Origin: Streptomyces sp. CB02959
GTDB lineage: Bacteria; Actinomycetota; Actinomycetes; Streptomycetales; Streptomycetaceae
Direction of reading: 5' to 3'
NCBI RefSeq assembly: GCF_002803155.1
Contig: NZ_NNBP01000003.1
Location: 186,001-250,000 of the forward strand
DNA: 64,000 nucleotides
Shown here: one piece after another, positions 15,426 to 23,951 of the stretch
How positions within the stretch are numbered: the stretch's first letter is position 1
Layout: each line of letters opens with the position of its first letter
Position numbers and translations under genes: made by a program
The notes under the pieces: model-generated
The model's input: the letters and a program-made list of their open reading frames with translations, nothing else
What the model was told of the DNA's origin: nothing
Databases searched by the model: none

Positions 15426-16883
15426 ATGCCGCCCTCCCCCTCACCACGCCCCGACCGGGCCGAACCGCCCGTGCGGGACCGCGGTGACGCCTGCCCGGGA
15501 GCGTTGCGGCTGCACTCCGCCGCCGACGGGAATCTGGCCCGAGTGCGGCTTCCCGCAGGCGACTTGACGGTGCGCCAGGCGCACGCGCTGGCGGACGCCG
15601 CGGAGCGCCTCGGCGACGGCCACCTCTCGCTCACCTCCCGCGGCAACGTCGAACTCCGCGGTCTGCCCGACGCCTGCGGCCAGGACCTCGCCGACCTCCT
15701 CGCCGACGCCGGGCTGCTGCCGTCCGTACGCCACGAGCGGATCCGCAACGTACTGGCCTCGCCGCTGGCCGGACTGGACCGGCACACCCCCTCCGACGTG
15801 CGGTTGTGGGCCCGGAGCCTGGACGCGCTGCTGTGCGCGAGCGCAGCGGCGACGGCGCTCTCGGGCCGTTTCCTGTTCGTCCTGGACGACGGCCGGGGCG
15901 ATGTGGCGGGCCTGGGCGGCGATGTGACCTTGCTCGCAGAATCCGGCCGGCAGGCCCCGCCGGACACCGGGTACGCACCGGGGGCCGCGTCCGGGTACGG
16001 GGCGCTGCTCCGGGTCGGCGACGACCGCGCGGCGCTGCGGATCGCGGCGGACGACGTCCCGCGGGCAGCGCTGACCGCCGCCGAGGTCTTCCTGGCCGCC
16101 GCCGCGGAGTGCGGCAGCGGCGCCTGGCGGGTCCGCGAACTCCCCGCCGCACGGCCGCTGACCGCCCAGGACGTGCGGCGTGCGCTGCGGGCCGCGGGCA
16201 TCGCCGCGGAGTACCCGGACGCCGTCGGCCCGCAGCCGGCCGTGCCGTATGCCGACGCCACCGCCCCCGGTCCGGTCGAGGGGCCCGACGGCCGCCGCGC
16301 GCTGGCGGTCCTGGCGCCGCTCGGCCGGCTGACCGTGGCCCAGTGGCGACTGCTGACCGGGATCGCCGCCGACGACGGGGCCGGCGAACTGCGCCTCACG
16401 CCCTGGCGCGGCATCGTCGTCCCCGGCCTGCCCGCCGCACCGGCGGCCCGGCGGCTGCGCGACCTCGCCGCCGCCGGACTGATCACCGACCCGGCCTCCC
16501 CCTGGCGCCGGGTCACCGCCTGCACCGGCCTGCCCGGCTGCGCCAAGTCCCTTACCGATGTGCGGAGCGATGCGGCGGCCGCGCTCTCCGGGGGCGGGGC
16601 CGTCCCCGCGGACGGTTCCGCTGTACCGGTCGGGCTGCCCGTCCACTGGTCGGGCTGCGAACGGCGTTGCGGCCACCCGCACGGCGCCTGGATCGATGTG
16701 CTGGCGACACCCGACGGCTATCGCACCACCGCGGTGCGTCCCAAGGACCCGGCCCCGCCGCCGGTTTCACGTGAAACACCCCGGCCGGGCGCGGTTTCAC
16801 GTGAAACACCGGCCGTCCCCGGTGCCCCTGTTGCTGCCCGTCCCTCTTCCACCCCTCAATCCACCACCCCGAGGCCCCAGTGA
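15426..16883 (+). CDS. cobG: Precorrin-3B synthase CobG
   Basis: A 485-residue protein of the nitrite/sulfite reductase superfamily. It converts precorrin-3A to precorrin-3B with O2, so it marks the aerobic B12 route. Two ferredoxin-like half domains (N-terminal [19 protein letters not shown], central [18 protein letters not shown]) flank the catalytic parts. The 4Fe-4S/siroheme cysteines are CTGLPGC (about 366-372) and GCERRC (about 409-414). The last 40 residues are not family-like: they are encoded by two parS sites and read [18 protein letters not shown], then a Pro/Ser/Thr tail. The ATG fits a leaderless start. The stop overlaps the cobH GTG by 4 nt. Confidence 0.92.
   Translation: MPPSPSPRPDRAEPPVRDRGDACPGALRLHSAADGNLARVRLPAGDLTVRQAHALADAAERLGDGHLSLTSRGNVELRGLPDACGQDLADLLADAGLLPSVRHERIRNVLASPLAGLDRHTPSDVRLWARSLDALLCASAAATALSGRFLFVLDDGRGDVAGLGGDVTLLAESGRQAPPDTGYAPGAASGYGALLRVGDDRAALRIAADDVPRAALTAAEVFLAAAAECGSGAWRVRELPAARPLTAQDVRRALRAAGIAAEYPDAVGPQPAVPYADATAPGPVEGPDGRRALAVLAPLGRLTVAQWRLLTGIAADDGAGELRLTPWRGIVVPGLPAAPAARRLRDLAAAGLITDPASPWRRVTACTGLPGCAKSLTDVRSDAAAALSGGGAVPADGSAVPVGLPVHWSGCERRCGHPHGAWIDVLATPDGYRTTAVRPKDPAPPPVSRETPRPGAVSRETPAVPGAPVAARPSSTPQSTTPRPQ
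16764..16777. other. parS partition site (perfect), inside cobG
   Basis: GTTTCACGTGAAAC within the 3' end of the cobG reading frame (read as VSRET). First of a pair 30 bp apart, spacer 16 bp. Confidence 0.92.
16794..16807. other. parS partition site (perfect), inside cobG
   Basis: Second copy of the pair in the cobG 3' end, again read as VSRET. Confidence 0.92.
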
Positions 16884-17512
16884 CCGCGTTCGACTATGAA
16901 AAGGACGGGGCGGCCATCTACCGCCAGTCCTTCGCCACCATCCGCGCCGAGACGGATCTCTCCGGACTGCCCGCCGACGTCAGCCGGGTCGCGGTCCGGA
17001 TGATCCACGCCTGCGGCATGGTCGATCTCGTCCGCGATCTGGCCTTCACCCCGGGGGTCGTGGCCAGTGCGCGCGCCGCGCTGCGGGCCGGTGCGCCGAT
17101 CCTGTGCGACGCCACCATGGTGGCCAGCGGGGTGACCCGCAAGCGGCTGCCCGCGGACAACGAGGTGCTGTGCACCCTCGGCGATCCGTCGGTACCGGAG
17201 CTGGCCGCCCGGATGGGCACCACGCGCAGCGCCGCCGCCCTCGAACTGTGGCGGGACCGGATGGAGGGCGCCGTGGTCGCCTTCGGCAACGCCCCCACCG
17301 CGCTCTTCCGGTTCCTCGAAATGATCGAGGAAGGGGCACCGCGCCCCGCGGCCGTCCTCGGCATCCCGGTCGGCTTCATAGGCGCGGCCGAGTCCAAGGA
17401 CGCGCTGATCGACCATCCGTCCCAGCTGGATCACATCGTGGTGCGCGGGCGGCGCGGCGGCAGTGCCATGGCCGCGGCCGCGATCAACGCCCTGGCGAGC
17501 GAGGAAGAGTAG
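16880..17512 (+). CDS. cobH: Precorrin-8X methylmutase CobH
   Basis: A 210-residue enzyme of normal length. It moves the C11 methyl group to C12, turning precorrin-8X into hydrogenobyrinic acid. The catalytic His sits in [10 protein letters not shown] (His43, the same number as in the Pseudomonas enzyme), and the product-binding loop [17 protein letters not shown] is intact (about 155-171). The GTG start overlaps the cobG stop (GTGA), and the stop is 2 bp before cobIJ, so the three genes are translationally coupled. Cytoplasmic. Confidence 0.96.
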   Translation: MTAFDYEKDGAAIYRQSFATIRAETDLSGLPADVSRVAVRMIHACGMVDLVRDLAFTPGVVASARAALRAGAPILCDATMVASGVTRKRLPADNEVLCTLGDPSVPELAARMGTTRSAAALELWRDRMEGAVVAFGNAPTALFRFLEMIEEGAPRPAAVLGIPVGFIGAAESKDALIDHPSQLDHIVVRGRRGGSAMAAAAINALASEEE

Positions 17513-17514
17513 GC

Positions 17515-19080
17515 GTGAGCGAGCAGCAGGCGAGCAGCGGCACGGTGGACCAGCCGACCGCGCAGTCCTCGGAGCGGTCCACCGGCCGCCTCTACGGCGT
17601 CGGCCTCGGCCCCGGCGACCCGTCCCTGATGACCGTACGGGCGGTGGAGGTCATCGCCCAGGCCGATGTGGTGGCGTTCCACAGCGCCCGGCACGGACGC
17701 TCCATCGCGCGGTCCATCGCCGCGCAGCACATCCGCCCGGACCACATCGAGGAAGCCCTGGTCTATCCGGTCACCACCGAGACGACCGACCACCCCGGCG
17801 GCTACCGCGGCGCCCTGGACGAGTTCTACGAGGCGGCGGCGGCGCGGCTCGCGGCCCATCTCGACGCCGGCCGCACCGTCGCGGTGATCTCGGAGGGCGA
17901 TCCGTTCTTCTACGGCTCGTACCAGCACATGCACAAGCGGCTGGCCCACCGCTATCCCACCGAGGTCATTCCCGGCGTCACCTCCATCAGCGCCGCCGCG
18001 GCCCGCCTGGGCACCCCGCTCACCGAGGCCGACGAGGTGCTGACCGTCCTCCCCGGCACCCTGCCGGAGGAGGAGCTGACGGCCCGTCTGAGCGCCACCG
18101 ACTCCGCCGTCGTGATGAAGCTGGGCCGTACCTTCCCCGGCGTCCGCCGTGCCCTGGAGCGCTCCGGCCGGCTGCCGGAGGCCCGTTACGTCGAGCGCGC
18201 CACCATGGCCGGGGAGCGCACCGGCGCGCTGTCCGACGTCGACGCCGACGCCGTGCCGTACTTCTCCGTCGCGGTCGTCCCCAGCCGCATCGCCACCGCC
18301 GCCGCGGAGCCGGAGCCGGCCGCCGCGGACCGCGGTGAGGTGGTCGTGGTCGGCACCGGCCCGGCCGGTCCGCGCTGGCTCACCCCGGAGTCCCGCGGTG
18401 CGCTGGCCGCCGCCGACGACCTCGTCGGCTACACCACGTACCTGGACCGCGTCCCGGTGCGCCCGGGCCAGCGCCGGCACCCCTCGGACAACAAGGTCGA
18501 GTCCGAACGCGCCGAATTCGCCCTGGACCTGGCCCGCCGCGGCCGCCGCGTGGCCGTGGTCTCCGGCGGCGACCCCGGCATCTTCGCCATGGCCACCGCC
18601 GTCCTCGAAGTGGCGTCGGAGGAGCCCTACCGCTCCGTACCCGTGCGCGTCCTGCCGGGCGTCACGGCCGCCAACGCCGCCGCCGCCCGCGCCGGCGCCC
18701 CCCTGGGCCACGACTATGCGGTGATCTCGCTCTCCGACCGGCTCAAGCCCTGGGAGGTGATCGCCGAACGGCTGCGCGCGGCGTCCTCCGCCGACCTGGC
18801 ACTGGCGCTCTACAACCCCGGTTCCCGCAGCCGCACCTGGCAGGTGGCCAAGGCCCGGGACGTCCTCCTGGAGCACCGCGCACCGGACACCCCGGTGATC
18901 CTCGCCCGCGACGTCGGCGGCCCCGAGGAGTTGCTCCGCACCGTCCCGCTCACCGACCTCGATCCCACCCAGGTCGACATGCGGACGATCCTGCTCGTGG
19001 GCTCGTCCCAGACTCAGCAGGTGCGGCGGGACGACGGCACCGAGGTGGTCTGGACGCCGCGCAGGTACCCGGAGCGCTGA
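17515..19080 (+). CDS. cobIJ: CobI-CobJ fusion: precorrin-2 C20- and precorrin-3B C17-methyltransferase
   Basis: A 521-residue fusion of two SAM-dependent tetrapyrrole methyltransferases. The CobI half (about 20-260) has GVGLGPGDPSLMTVRA and SEGDPFFYGSYQHMHKRL and methylates precorrin-2 at C20. The CobJ half (about 275-521) has VVGTGPAGPRWLTPES and SGGDPGIFAMA and methylates precorrin-3B at C17 with ring contraction. The linker (about 262-276) is Ala/Glu/Pro-rich. This fusion is common in actinobacteria. The GTG at 17515 follows GAGGAAGAGTAGGC, the ribosome binding site lying inside the cobH stop region. It works directly before and after CobG in the pathway, consistent with the operon order. 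Confidence 0.96.
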   Translation: MSEQQASSGTVDQPTAQSSERSTGRLYGVGLGPGDPSLMTVRAVEVIAQADVVAFHSARHGRSIARSIAAQHIRPDHIEEALVYPVTTETTDHPGGYRGALDEFYEAAAARLAAHLDAGRTVAVISEGDPFFYGSYQHMHKRLAHRYPTEVIPGVTSISAAAARLGTPLTEADEVLTVLPGTLPEEELTARLSATDSAVVMKLGRTFPGVRRALERSGRLPEARYVERATMAGERTGALSDVDADAVPYFSVAVVPSRIATAAAEPEPAAADRGEVVVVGTGPAGPRWLTPESRGALAAADDLVGYTTYLDRVPVRPGQRRHPSDNKVESERAEFALDLARRGRRVAVVSGGDPGIFAMATAVLEVASEEPYRSVPVRVLPGVTAANAAAARAGAPLGHDYAVISLSDRLKPWEVIAERLRAASSADLALALYNPGSRSRTWQVAKARDVLLEHRAPDTPVILARDVGGPEELLRTVPLTDLDPTQVDMRTILLVGSSQTQQVRRDDGTEVVWTPRRYPER

Positions 19081-19094
19081 CCGCCCGCGCGGCG

Positions 19095-19865
19095 TCAGCC
19101 GACGAGCGCCCGCACCCAGTCCACCGCCGCGCCCGGCTCGGCGGCCACCGGCACGCCGTCCGGGACGGGCGGCCGCTGGACGACCACCACCGGCACCCCG
19201 GCCTCCCGTGCGGCCGCCAGCTTGGGTGCGGTCGCCGCGGCGCCGCTGTCCTTCGTCACCAGTACGTCGATGCGGTGGCGGCGCAGCAGTTCCCGTTCCC
19301 CGTCGAGGGTGAACGGGCCGCGGTCCAGGACGGTCGTCATCCGGGGCGGGTGCGGTGGCTCGGGGGCGTCCACCGAACGGACCAGGAACCACAGGTCCGT
19401 GAGGTGGGCGAAGTGGGCGAGACCCATCCGGCCGGTGGTGAGGAAGACCCGGCCGCCGAGGCCGGGGAGGATCGCGGCCGCCTCGGTGAGGGAGGGAACC
19501 GGGTGCCAGACATCGCCGGGCTGCGCGCCCCAGCCGGGGCGGCGGAGGGCCAGCAGGGGAACATGGGCGGTGGCGGCGGCCTGGGCCGCGTTGAAACTGA
19601 TCGTGCCGGCGAAAGGATGGGTGGCGTCGATGAGCGCGTCCACCGCGTGCTCGCGCAGCCAGCGGGCGAGGCCCTCGGGGCCGCCGAACCCGCCGATGCG
19701 CACCTCACCCGCGGGCAGCCGCGGCGCCGCCACCCGGCCGGCCAGGGAGGTCGTCACCCGCACCCCCGGCTCCGCCACCAGGGCCGCGGCCAGTCGGCGG
19801 GCCTCCGTGGTGCCGCCGAGGATCAGCACCTGGCGGACGGGGTCGTGGACGGGTGAAGTCGACAT
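19095..19865 (-). CDS. cobK: Precorrin-6A reductase CobK
   Basis: A 256-residue NADPH-dependent reductase that makes precorrin-6B from precorrin-6A. The N-terminal VLILGGTTEARRLAAAL (about 13-29) is the nucleotide-binding GGT-E motif of CobK/CbiJ. DATHPFAGTISFNAAQAA (about 80-97) and VFLTTGRMGLAHF are further conserved blocks, and VLVTKDSGAAATAPKLAAA is near residue 205. It converges with cobIJ (14 bp between stops) and diverges from cbiD with only 17 bp between start codons, so its promoter must lie inside the cbiD reading frame. Confidence 0.94.
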   Translation of the reverse strand: MSTSPVHDPVRQVLILGGTTEARRLAAALVAEPGVRVTTSLAGRVAAPRLPAGEVRIGGFGGPEGLARWLREHAVDALIDATHPFAGTISFNAAQAAATAHVPLLALRRPGWGAQPGDVWHPVPSLTEAAAILPGLGGRVFLTTGRMGLAHFAHLTDLWFLVRSVDAPEPPHPPRMTTVLDRGPFTLDGERELLRRHRIDVLVTKDSGAAATAPKLAAAREAGVPVVVVQRPPVPDGVPVAAEPGAAVDWVRALVG

Positions 19866-19882
19866 GAGCGGCAGGTTCCTCC

Positions 19883-21046
19883 GTGGGTGAAACGCAACCG
19901 AAGGCTACGGGAGGGCGGAGCGCGCAGCTCGCGCACACCGGGCTGCGGCACGGGTGGACGACCGGGGCGTGCGCCACTGCCGCCAGCACTGCCGCATACA
20001 CGGCGCTGTTGAGGGGGGAGTTCCCGGACCCCGTGACGATCACGCTGCCGAAGGGGCAGACGCCGTCCTTCGCGCTCGCGGTGGAGGAGCTGACCGCCGC
20101 CGGGGCGGGTCCGGCCACCGCGATGGCCGGGGTGGTCAAGGACGCCGGGGACGATCCCGATGTGACGCACGGGGCGCTGGTGCGAGCCACGGTGCGGGCG
20201 CTGCCGGCCGGCAGCGGAGTGGTGTTCGCGGCGGGCCCGGGCGTGGGGACGGTCACCCGCCCCGGACTGCCGCTGGACGTCGGCGAACCCGCCATCAACC
20301 CCGTACCGCGGCAGATGATCCGGGAGCATCTGGCGCGCGTCGCGGAGGCGCACGCAGGCAGCGGTGCGACCGCGGACGTAGAGGTCGAGGTCTCCGTCGA
20401 CCACGGCGAGGAGATCGCCCGCAGCACCTGGAATCCGCGCCTCGGCATCCTGGGCGGCCTGTCGATCCTGGGGACGACCGGCATCGTCGTGCCGTACTCC
20501 TGCTCGGCGTGGATCGACTCGATCCGGCGCGGGGTGGACGTGGCGCGGGCGGCCGGCCGGCGGCACGTCGCCGGGTGCACCGGCTCGACGTCGGAGAAGG
20601 TCGCCGTCGCCCTGCACCATCTGCCGGAGGACGCGCTGCTGGACATGGGGGACTTCGCGGGGGCGGTGCTCAAGTACATCCGCCGCCATCCCGTCGACCG
20701 GCTGACGATCTGCGGCGGCTTCGCCAAGCTGTCGAAACTGGCGGCCGGTCATCTGGACCTGCACTCGGCGCGCTCTCAGGTCGACAAGGGCTTCCTCGCC
20801 GAACTGGCCCGGCAGGGCGGCGCCGACGAGGCGCTGGCGGAGGCGGTGGCCGGGGCCAACACCGGCCTCGCCGCGCTCCAGTTGTGCGCGGCGGCCGGCG
20901 TTCCCCTCGGCGACCTGGTGGCGGCCACGGCACGGGACGCGTCACTGGGCGTGCTGCGGGGTGCGCCGGTCGCCGTCGATGTCATCTGTATCGACCGGGC
21001 GGGACTGGTGGTGGGCCGGGCGGAACCGCGCGGCCCGGGAGGCTAG
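19883..21046 (+). CDS. cbiD: Cobalt-precorrin-5B C1-methyltransferase CbiD
   Basis: A 387-residue CbiD. The N-terminal GLRHGWTTGACATAASTAAY (about 20-39) is the family signature; GILGGLSILGTTGIVVPYS and GCTGSTSEK follow (about 186-204 and 231-239). CbiD deacylates and C1-methylates the precorrin-5 stage and stands in for CobF, giving the hybrid aerobic pathway usual in actinobacteria (CobG and CobN together with CbiD). The GTG at 19883 has only a weak upstream site (GGCAGG); no better start was found. A parS site follows 44 bp after the stop. Confidence 0.94.
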   Translation: MGETQPKATGGRSAQLAHTGLRHGWTTGACATAASTAAYTALLRGEFPDPVTITLPKGQTPSFALAVEELTAAGAGPATAMAGVVKDAGDDPDVTHGALVRATVRALPAGSGVVFAAGPGVGTVTRPGLPLDVGEPAINPVPRQMIREHLARVAEAHAGSGATADVEVEVSVDHGEEIARSTWNPRLGILGGLSILGTTGIVVPYSCSAWIDSIRRGVDVARAAGRRHVAGCTGSTSEKVAVALHHLPEDALLDMGDFAGAVLKYIRRHPVDRLTICGGFAKLSKLAAGHLDLHSARSQVDKGFLAELARQGGADEALAEAVAGANTGLAALQLCAAAGVPLGDLVAATARDASLGVLRGAPVAVDVICIDRAGLVVGRAEPRGPGG

Positions 21047-21089
21047 GGGCACTTCGGGGCCCACGACCCCAGCACGACTGGCGTCGGAT

Positions 21090-21103
21090 GTTTCACGTGA
21101 AAC
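21090..21103. other. parS partition site (perfect)
   Basis: GTTTCACGTGAAAC between the convergent cbiD gene and the small secreted-protein gene. Confidence 0.92.
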
Positions 21104-21151
21104 GCCCCGGCCCGACGACCGGGATCCGACGCCCCGCCGTGCAACCCCTCG

Positions 21152-21493
21152 TCACATCCGCGGCAGCGTCTCTCCGCGGCTCAGCCCGTCCTCGCGACCC
21201 AACGAGTCGAAACGGGCCAGGTCGTTGGCGCGCACCTGCCCGGTCCGGCGGTGCTCGCGACGTGCCTTGCGGGCCGCCGTCTCGCGTGCGTGGTCCATCC
21301 GGTCCCGCATGCAGCTGTCGTCCCCGCCGGTCAACGCGCCCAGCGCGCTGCCCAGGGCACAGGCGGCCATCTTGACGGGGCTGTCCTTCGCGCGGCGCGG
21401 GGTGTCCTTGCCGCTGGCGTTGGCGGCGGTGCTGCCGGTGAGGGTCAGCACGGTCGCGGCGAAGACCGCGGTGGCGGCCATCCTGGTGCGCAT
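21152..21493 (-). CDS. Small secreted protein
   Basis: A 113-residue protein with a clear signal peptide: MRTRM, a hydrophobic core AATAVFAATVLTLTG, and a cleavage region ANASG near residue 26. The mature part is about 85 residues, strongly charged, with two Cys (ACALGSALGALTGGDDSC) that could form a disulfide, and a helix rich in Arg/His (MRDRMDHARETAARKARREH). The ATG follows AAAGGAGCACGCCACG. No family recognised. It interrupts the cob locus between cbiD and cobM. Confidence 0.7.
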   Translation of the reverse strand: MRTRMAATAVFAATVLTLTGSTAANASGKDTPRRAKDSPVKMAACALGSALGALTGGDDSCMRDRMDHARETAARKARREHRRTGQVRANDLARFDSLGREDGLSRGETLPRM

Positions 21494-21635
21494 CGTGGCG
21501 TGCTCCTTTGCGTCGACCCCCCTGGGTGTCGCAGCTTCCTTACCGGCCTCCGGGAACGGGAAAACGGACTTTCACCCCGATGCGGTCATACAATTCAGTC
21601 GAACAGGCCCGGTGCGCGGTGCCCTTGACGGGTCC

Positions 21636-22403
21636 TCAGGCTCCCCCGTCGCAGGGCGCGTGCGGCCGCTCGCGGTCCGACGAGTAGAGGTGGCTGTCGC
21701 GGAACTGCTCGGCGCCCAGAGTGCGGCCGACCATGATCACGGCGGTCCGGACCACACCCGCCGCCTTCACCTGGCCGGCGATGTCGCCGAGCGTGCCGCG
21801 CAGCACGAGTTCGTCGGGGCGTGAGGCCATCGCCACGACGGCGGCCGGGCAGTCGGCGCCGTAGTGCGGCAGCAGTTCGTCGACGATCCGGTCCACGTAC
21901 ATCGCGGCGAGGTGCAGCACCAGCAGTGCACCGCTGCGCCCCAGGGTGGCCAGGTCCTCGCCGTCGGGCATCGGGGTGGCGCGCTGGGAGACCCGGGTGA
22001 GGATGACGGTCTGGCCGACGGTGGGGACCGTCAGTTCGCGCTTCAGGGCGGCGGCCGCCGCGGCGAACGCGGGCACGCCGGGCACGACCTCGTACGGCAC
22101 CCCCGCCGCGTCCAGGCGGCGCATCTGCTCGGCCACCGCGCTGAAGACGGACGGGTCGCCGGAGTGCAGCCGGGCGACGTCCTGGCCCTCCTCGTGGGCC
22201 CGGACCAGCTCCGCCGTGATCGCGTCCAGGTCCAGCTGCGCGGTGTCGACCAGCCGGGCCCCCGGCGGGCACTCGGCGAGCAGTTCGCGCGGCACCAGGC
22301 TCCCCGCGTAGAGGCAGACGCCGCAGGCGGCGAGGGTGCGGGCGCCACGCAGGGTGATCAGGTCGGCGGCGCCGGGGCCCGCACCGATGAAGTAGACGGT
22401 CAT
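21636..22403 (-). CDS. cobM: Precorrin-4 C11-methyltransferase CobM
   Basis: A 255-residue SAM-dependent methyltransferase, normal length. TVYFIGAGPGAADLITLRGA (2-21) is the SAM-binding start of the family; CLYAGSLVPRELL, RLHSGDPSVFSAV and a GVPAFAAAAAAL block follow. It methylates precorrin-4 at C11. The ATG at 22403 is chosen because homologous proteins begin MTVYFIGAGPG and AGGAG lies 10 nt upstream; longer in-frame extensions read through the cobL stop region. It is 22 bp downstream of cobL on the same strand, forming a two-gene operon. Confidence 0.95.
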   Translation of the reverse strand: MTVYFIGAGPGAADLITLRGARTLAACGVCLYAGSLVPRELLAECPPGARLVDTAQLDLDAITAELVRAHEEGQDVARLHSGDPSVFSAVAEQMRRLDAAGVPYEVVPGVPAFAAAAAALKRELTVPTVGQTVILTRVSQRATPMPDGEDLATLGRSGALLVLHLAAMYVDRIVDELLPHYGADCPAAVVAMASRPDELVLRGTLGDIAGQVKAAGVVRTAVIMVGRTLGAEQFRDSHLYSSDRERPHAPCDGGA

Positions 22404-22425
22404 GGCTGTCGGTCTCCTGGGGAGG

Positions 22426-23727
22426 TTACGAGGGGTCCTGGGGGCGGGACGGCGCGGCGGTCTCCTGCGGGCCGGGCTCCGGCACACCGGACGGCGCGGG
22501 CTTCACCGCCGACCACTGGGTGACCGGCATCGCCTGCCGCCAGCCGGTGAAGCCGCCGACCGGCACCGCATGGGCGATCGCGAGCCGCACCAGTTCGCCG
22601 CCGTGCCGCCGGTACCACGCGGTGAGCAGCGCCTCGGACTCCAGCGTCACGGTGTTCGCGACGATCCGGCCGCCCGGGGGCAGCGCGTCCCAGCAGGCGT
22701 CCAACAGCCCGGGCGCGGTCAGGCCGCCGCCGATGAACACCGCGTCCGGCGTCGGCAGTCCGGCCAGTGCGGCGGGCGCGGCACCGTGCACCACGCCCAG
22801 CGCCGGGACGCCGAGTGCCCGTGCGTTGCGGCCGATCCGTGCCGCGCGCGCCTCGTCCCGTTCGACGCTGACGGCCCGGCAGCTGCGGTGTGCGCGCAGC
22901 CATTCGACGGCGATGGAGCCGGAACCGCCGCCGATGTCCCAGAGCAGCTCGCCGGGTGCGGGGGCCAGCGCGGCCAGGGAGGCCGCCCGGACATGACGCT
23001 TGGTCAGCTGGCCGTCGTGCTCGTAGGCGTCGTCGGGGAGACCGGGCACGACCGGCAGCCGCGGTGCGTCCGGCTCCCGCACGCAGTCCAGTGCGATCAC
23101 GTTGAGCGGATCGCCGGCGGGCGCGTCCCACCGCTCCGCGCTGCCCTCGGCCATCCGTTCGCGGGCGCCGCCGAGTTGTTCCAGTACGCGCATCCGGGTC
23201 GGGCCGAAGCCCCGGTCCCGCAACAGCCCCGCGACCTCGCCGGGCGTCCCGGCCCCGGCCGACAGCACCAGCACCCGCCGCCCGTCGTACAGCGCCCGCA
23301 CCAGGTTCTCCGCCGGCCGCCCGACGAGCGTGACGACCTCGACGTCCTCCACCGCCCAGCCCAGCCGGGCACAGGCGTACGCCACGGACGACGGGTGCGG
23401 CACCACGCGCAACGGTCGCCGCACCGCGGCGTCCTGCGCCATCGCCTCGGTCAGGGTCCGCCCGATCCCGTAGAACATCGGGTCCCCACTGGCCAGCACG
23501 CAGACCCGCCGCCCGGCATGCGCGGCGAGCAGCCCGGGCACCGCGGGCCGCAGCGGCGAGGGCCACGGCACCCGCTCGCCCGCGCACTCCGCGGGCAGCA
23601 GCGCCAACTGCCGTGCCCCGCCGATCAGCACCTCGGCCGCGGCCAGTTCCCGGCGCGCGGCCGGCGACAGGCCGTCCCAGCCGTCGGCCCCGATACCTAC
23701 GACGGAGAGGGGAAGCGGGGGAGTCAC
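22426..23727 (-). CDS. cobL: Precorrin-6Y C5,15-methyltransferase (decarboxylating) CobL
   Basis: A 433-residue two-domain enzyme. The N-terminal CbiE-type half (1-210) has [18 protein letters not shown] and [14 protein letters not shown]. The C-terminal CbiT-type half has [20 protein letters not shown] (about 257-276) for SAM binding. It methylates C5 and C15 and decarboxylates the C12 side chain to give precorrin-8X. The GTG at 23727 follows GAGGTACCCCGCAC and matches the usual N-terminus; the longer frame upstream is Pro/Arg-rich and not family-like. The C-terminal 25 residues are a Pro-rich tail. Confidence 0.95.
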   Translation of the reverse strand: MTPPLPLSVVGIGADGWDGLSPAARRELAAAEVLIGGARQLALLPAECAGERVPWPSPLRPAVPGLLAAHAGRRVCVLASGDPMFYGIGRTLTEAMAQDAAVRRPLRVVPHPSSVAYACARLGWAVEDVEVVTLVGRPAENLVRALYDGRRVLVLSAGAGTPGEVAGLLRDRGFGPTRMRVLEQLGGARERMAEGSAERWDAPAGDPLNVIALDCVREPDAPRLPVVPGLPDDAYEHDGQLTKRHVRAASLAALAPAPGELLWDIGGGSGSIAVEWLRAHRSCRAVSVERDEARAARIGRNARALGVPALGVVHGAAPAALAGLPTPDAVFIGGGLTAPGLLDACWDALPPGGRIVANTVTLESEALLTAWYRRHGGELVRLAIAHAVPVGGFTGWRQAMPVTQWSAVKPAPSGVPEPGPQETAAPSRPQDPS

Positions 23728-23880
23728 GTGCGGGGTACCTCGGGGCGCGAAGGAACGGGACGGAGGTCGAGGGGACGACGGGGGACGGGTGCCGAACTCT
23801 ACTGACCGGCCGGGCGGCCCCGGCTTCCGGGGAGGGCCCCACCGGCCCGGACACGCCCCCTGCGCCCACCCCCACCCTTC

Positions 23881-23911
23881 TTGCACATTGCTTGCAATTA
23901 CTTGCTATTAC
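23881..23911 (+). promoter_or_regulatory. AT-rich promoter/operator candidate of the tsaD-like gene
   Basis: An isolated AT-rich tract with repeated TTGC: TTGCACATTGCTTGCAATTA then CTTGCTATTAC. TTGCAC (23881-23886) and CTATTA (23905-23910) are separated by 18 bp and can serve as -35 and -10. The recurring TTGC at about 8-9-bp steps may bind a regulator. 41 bp upstream of the ATG. Confidence 0.45.
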
Positions 23912-23951
23912 TGTCCGGGGCACGCAACGCGATGGGGAAGGAGTGCGGTCC

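Noticed and set aside
23728..23951. A second cobalamin riboswitch before cobL
   Set aside because: The leader lacks the CCGCCACTG box and the GCCAGGA segment found at cobN.
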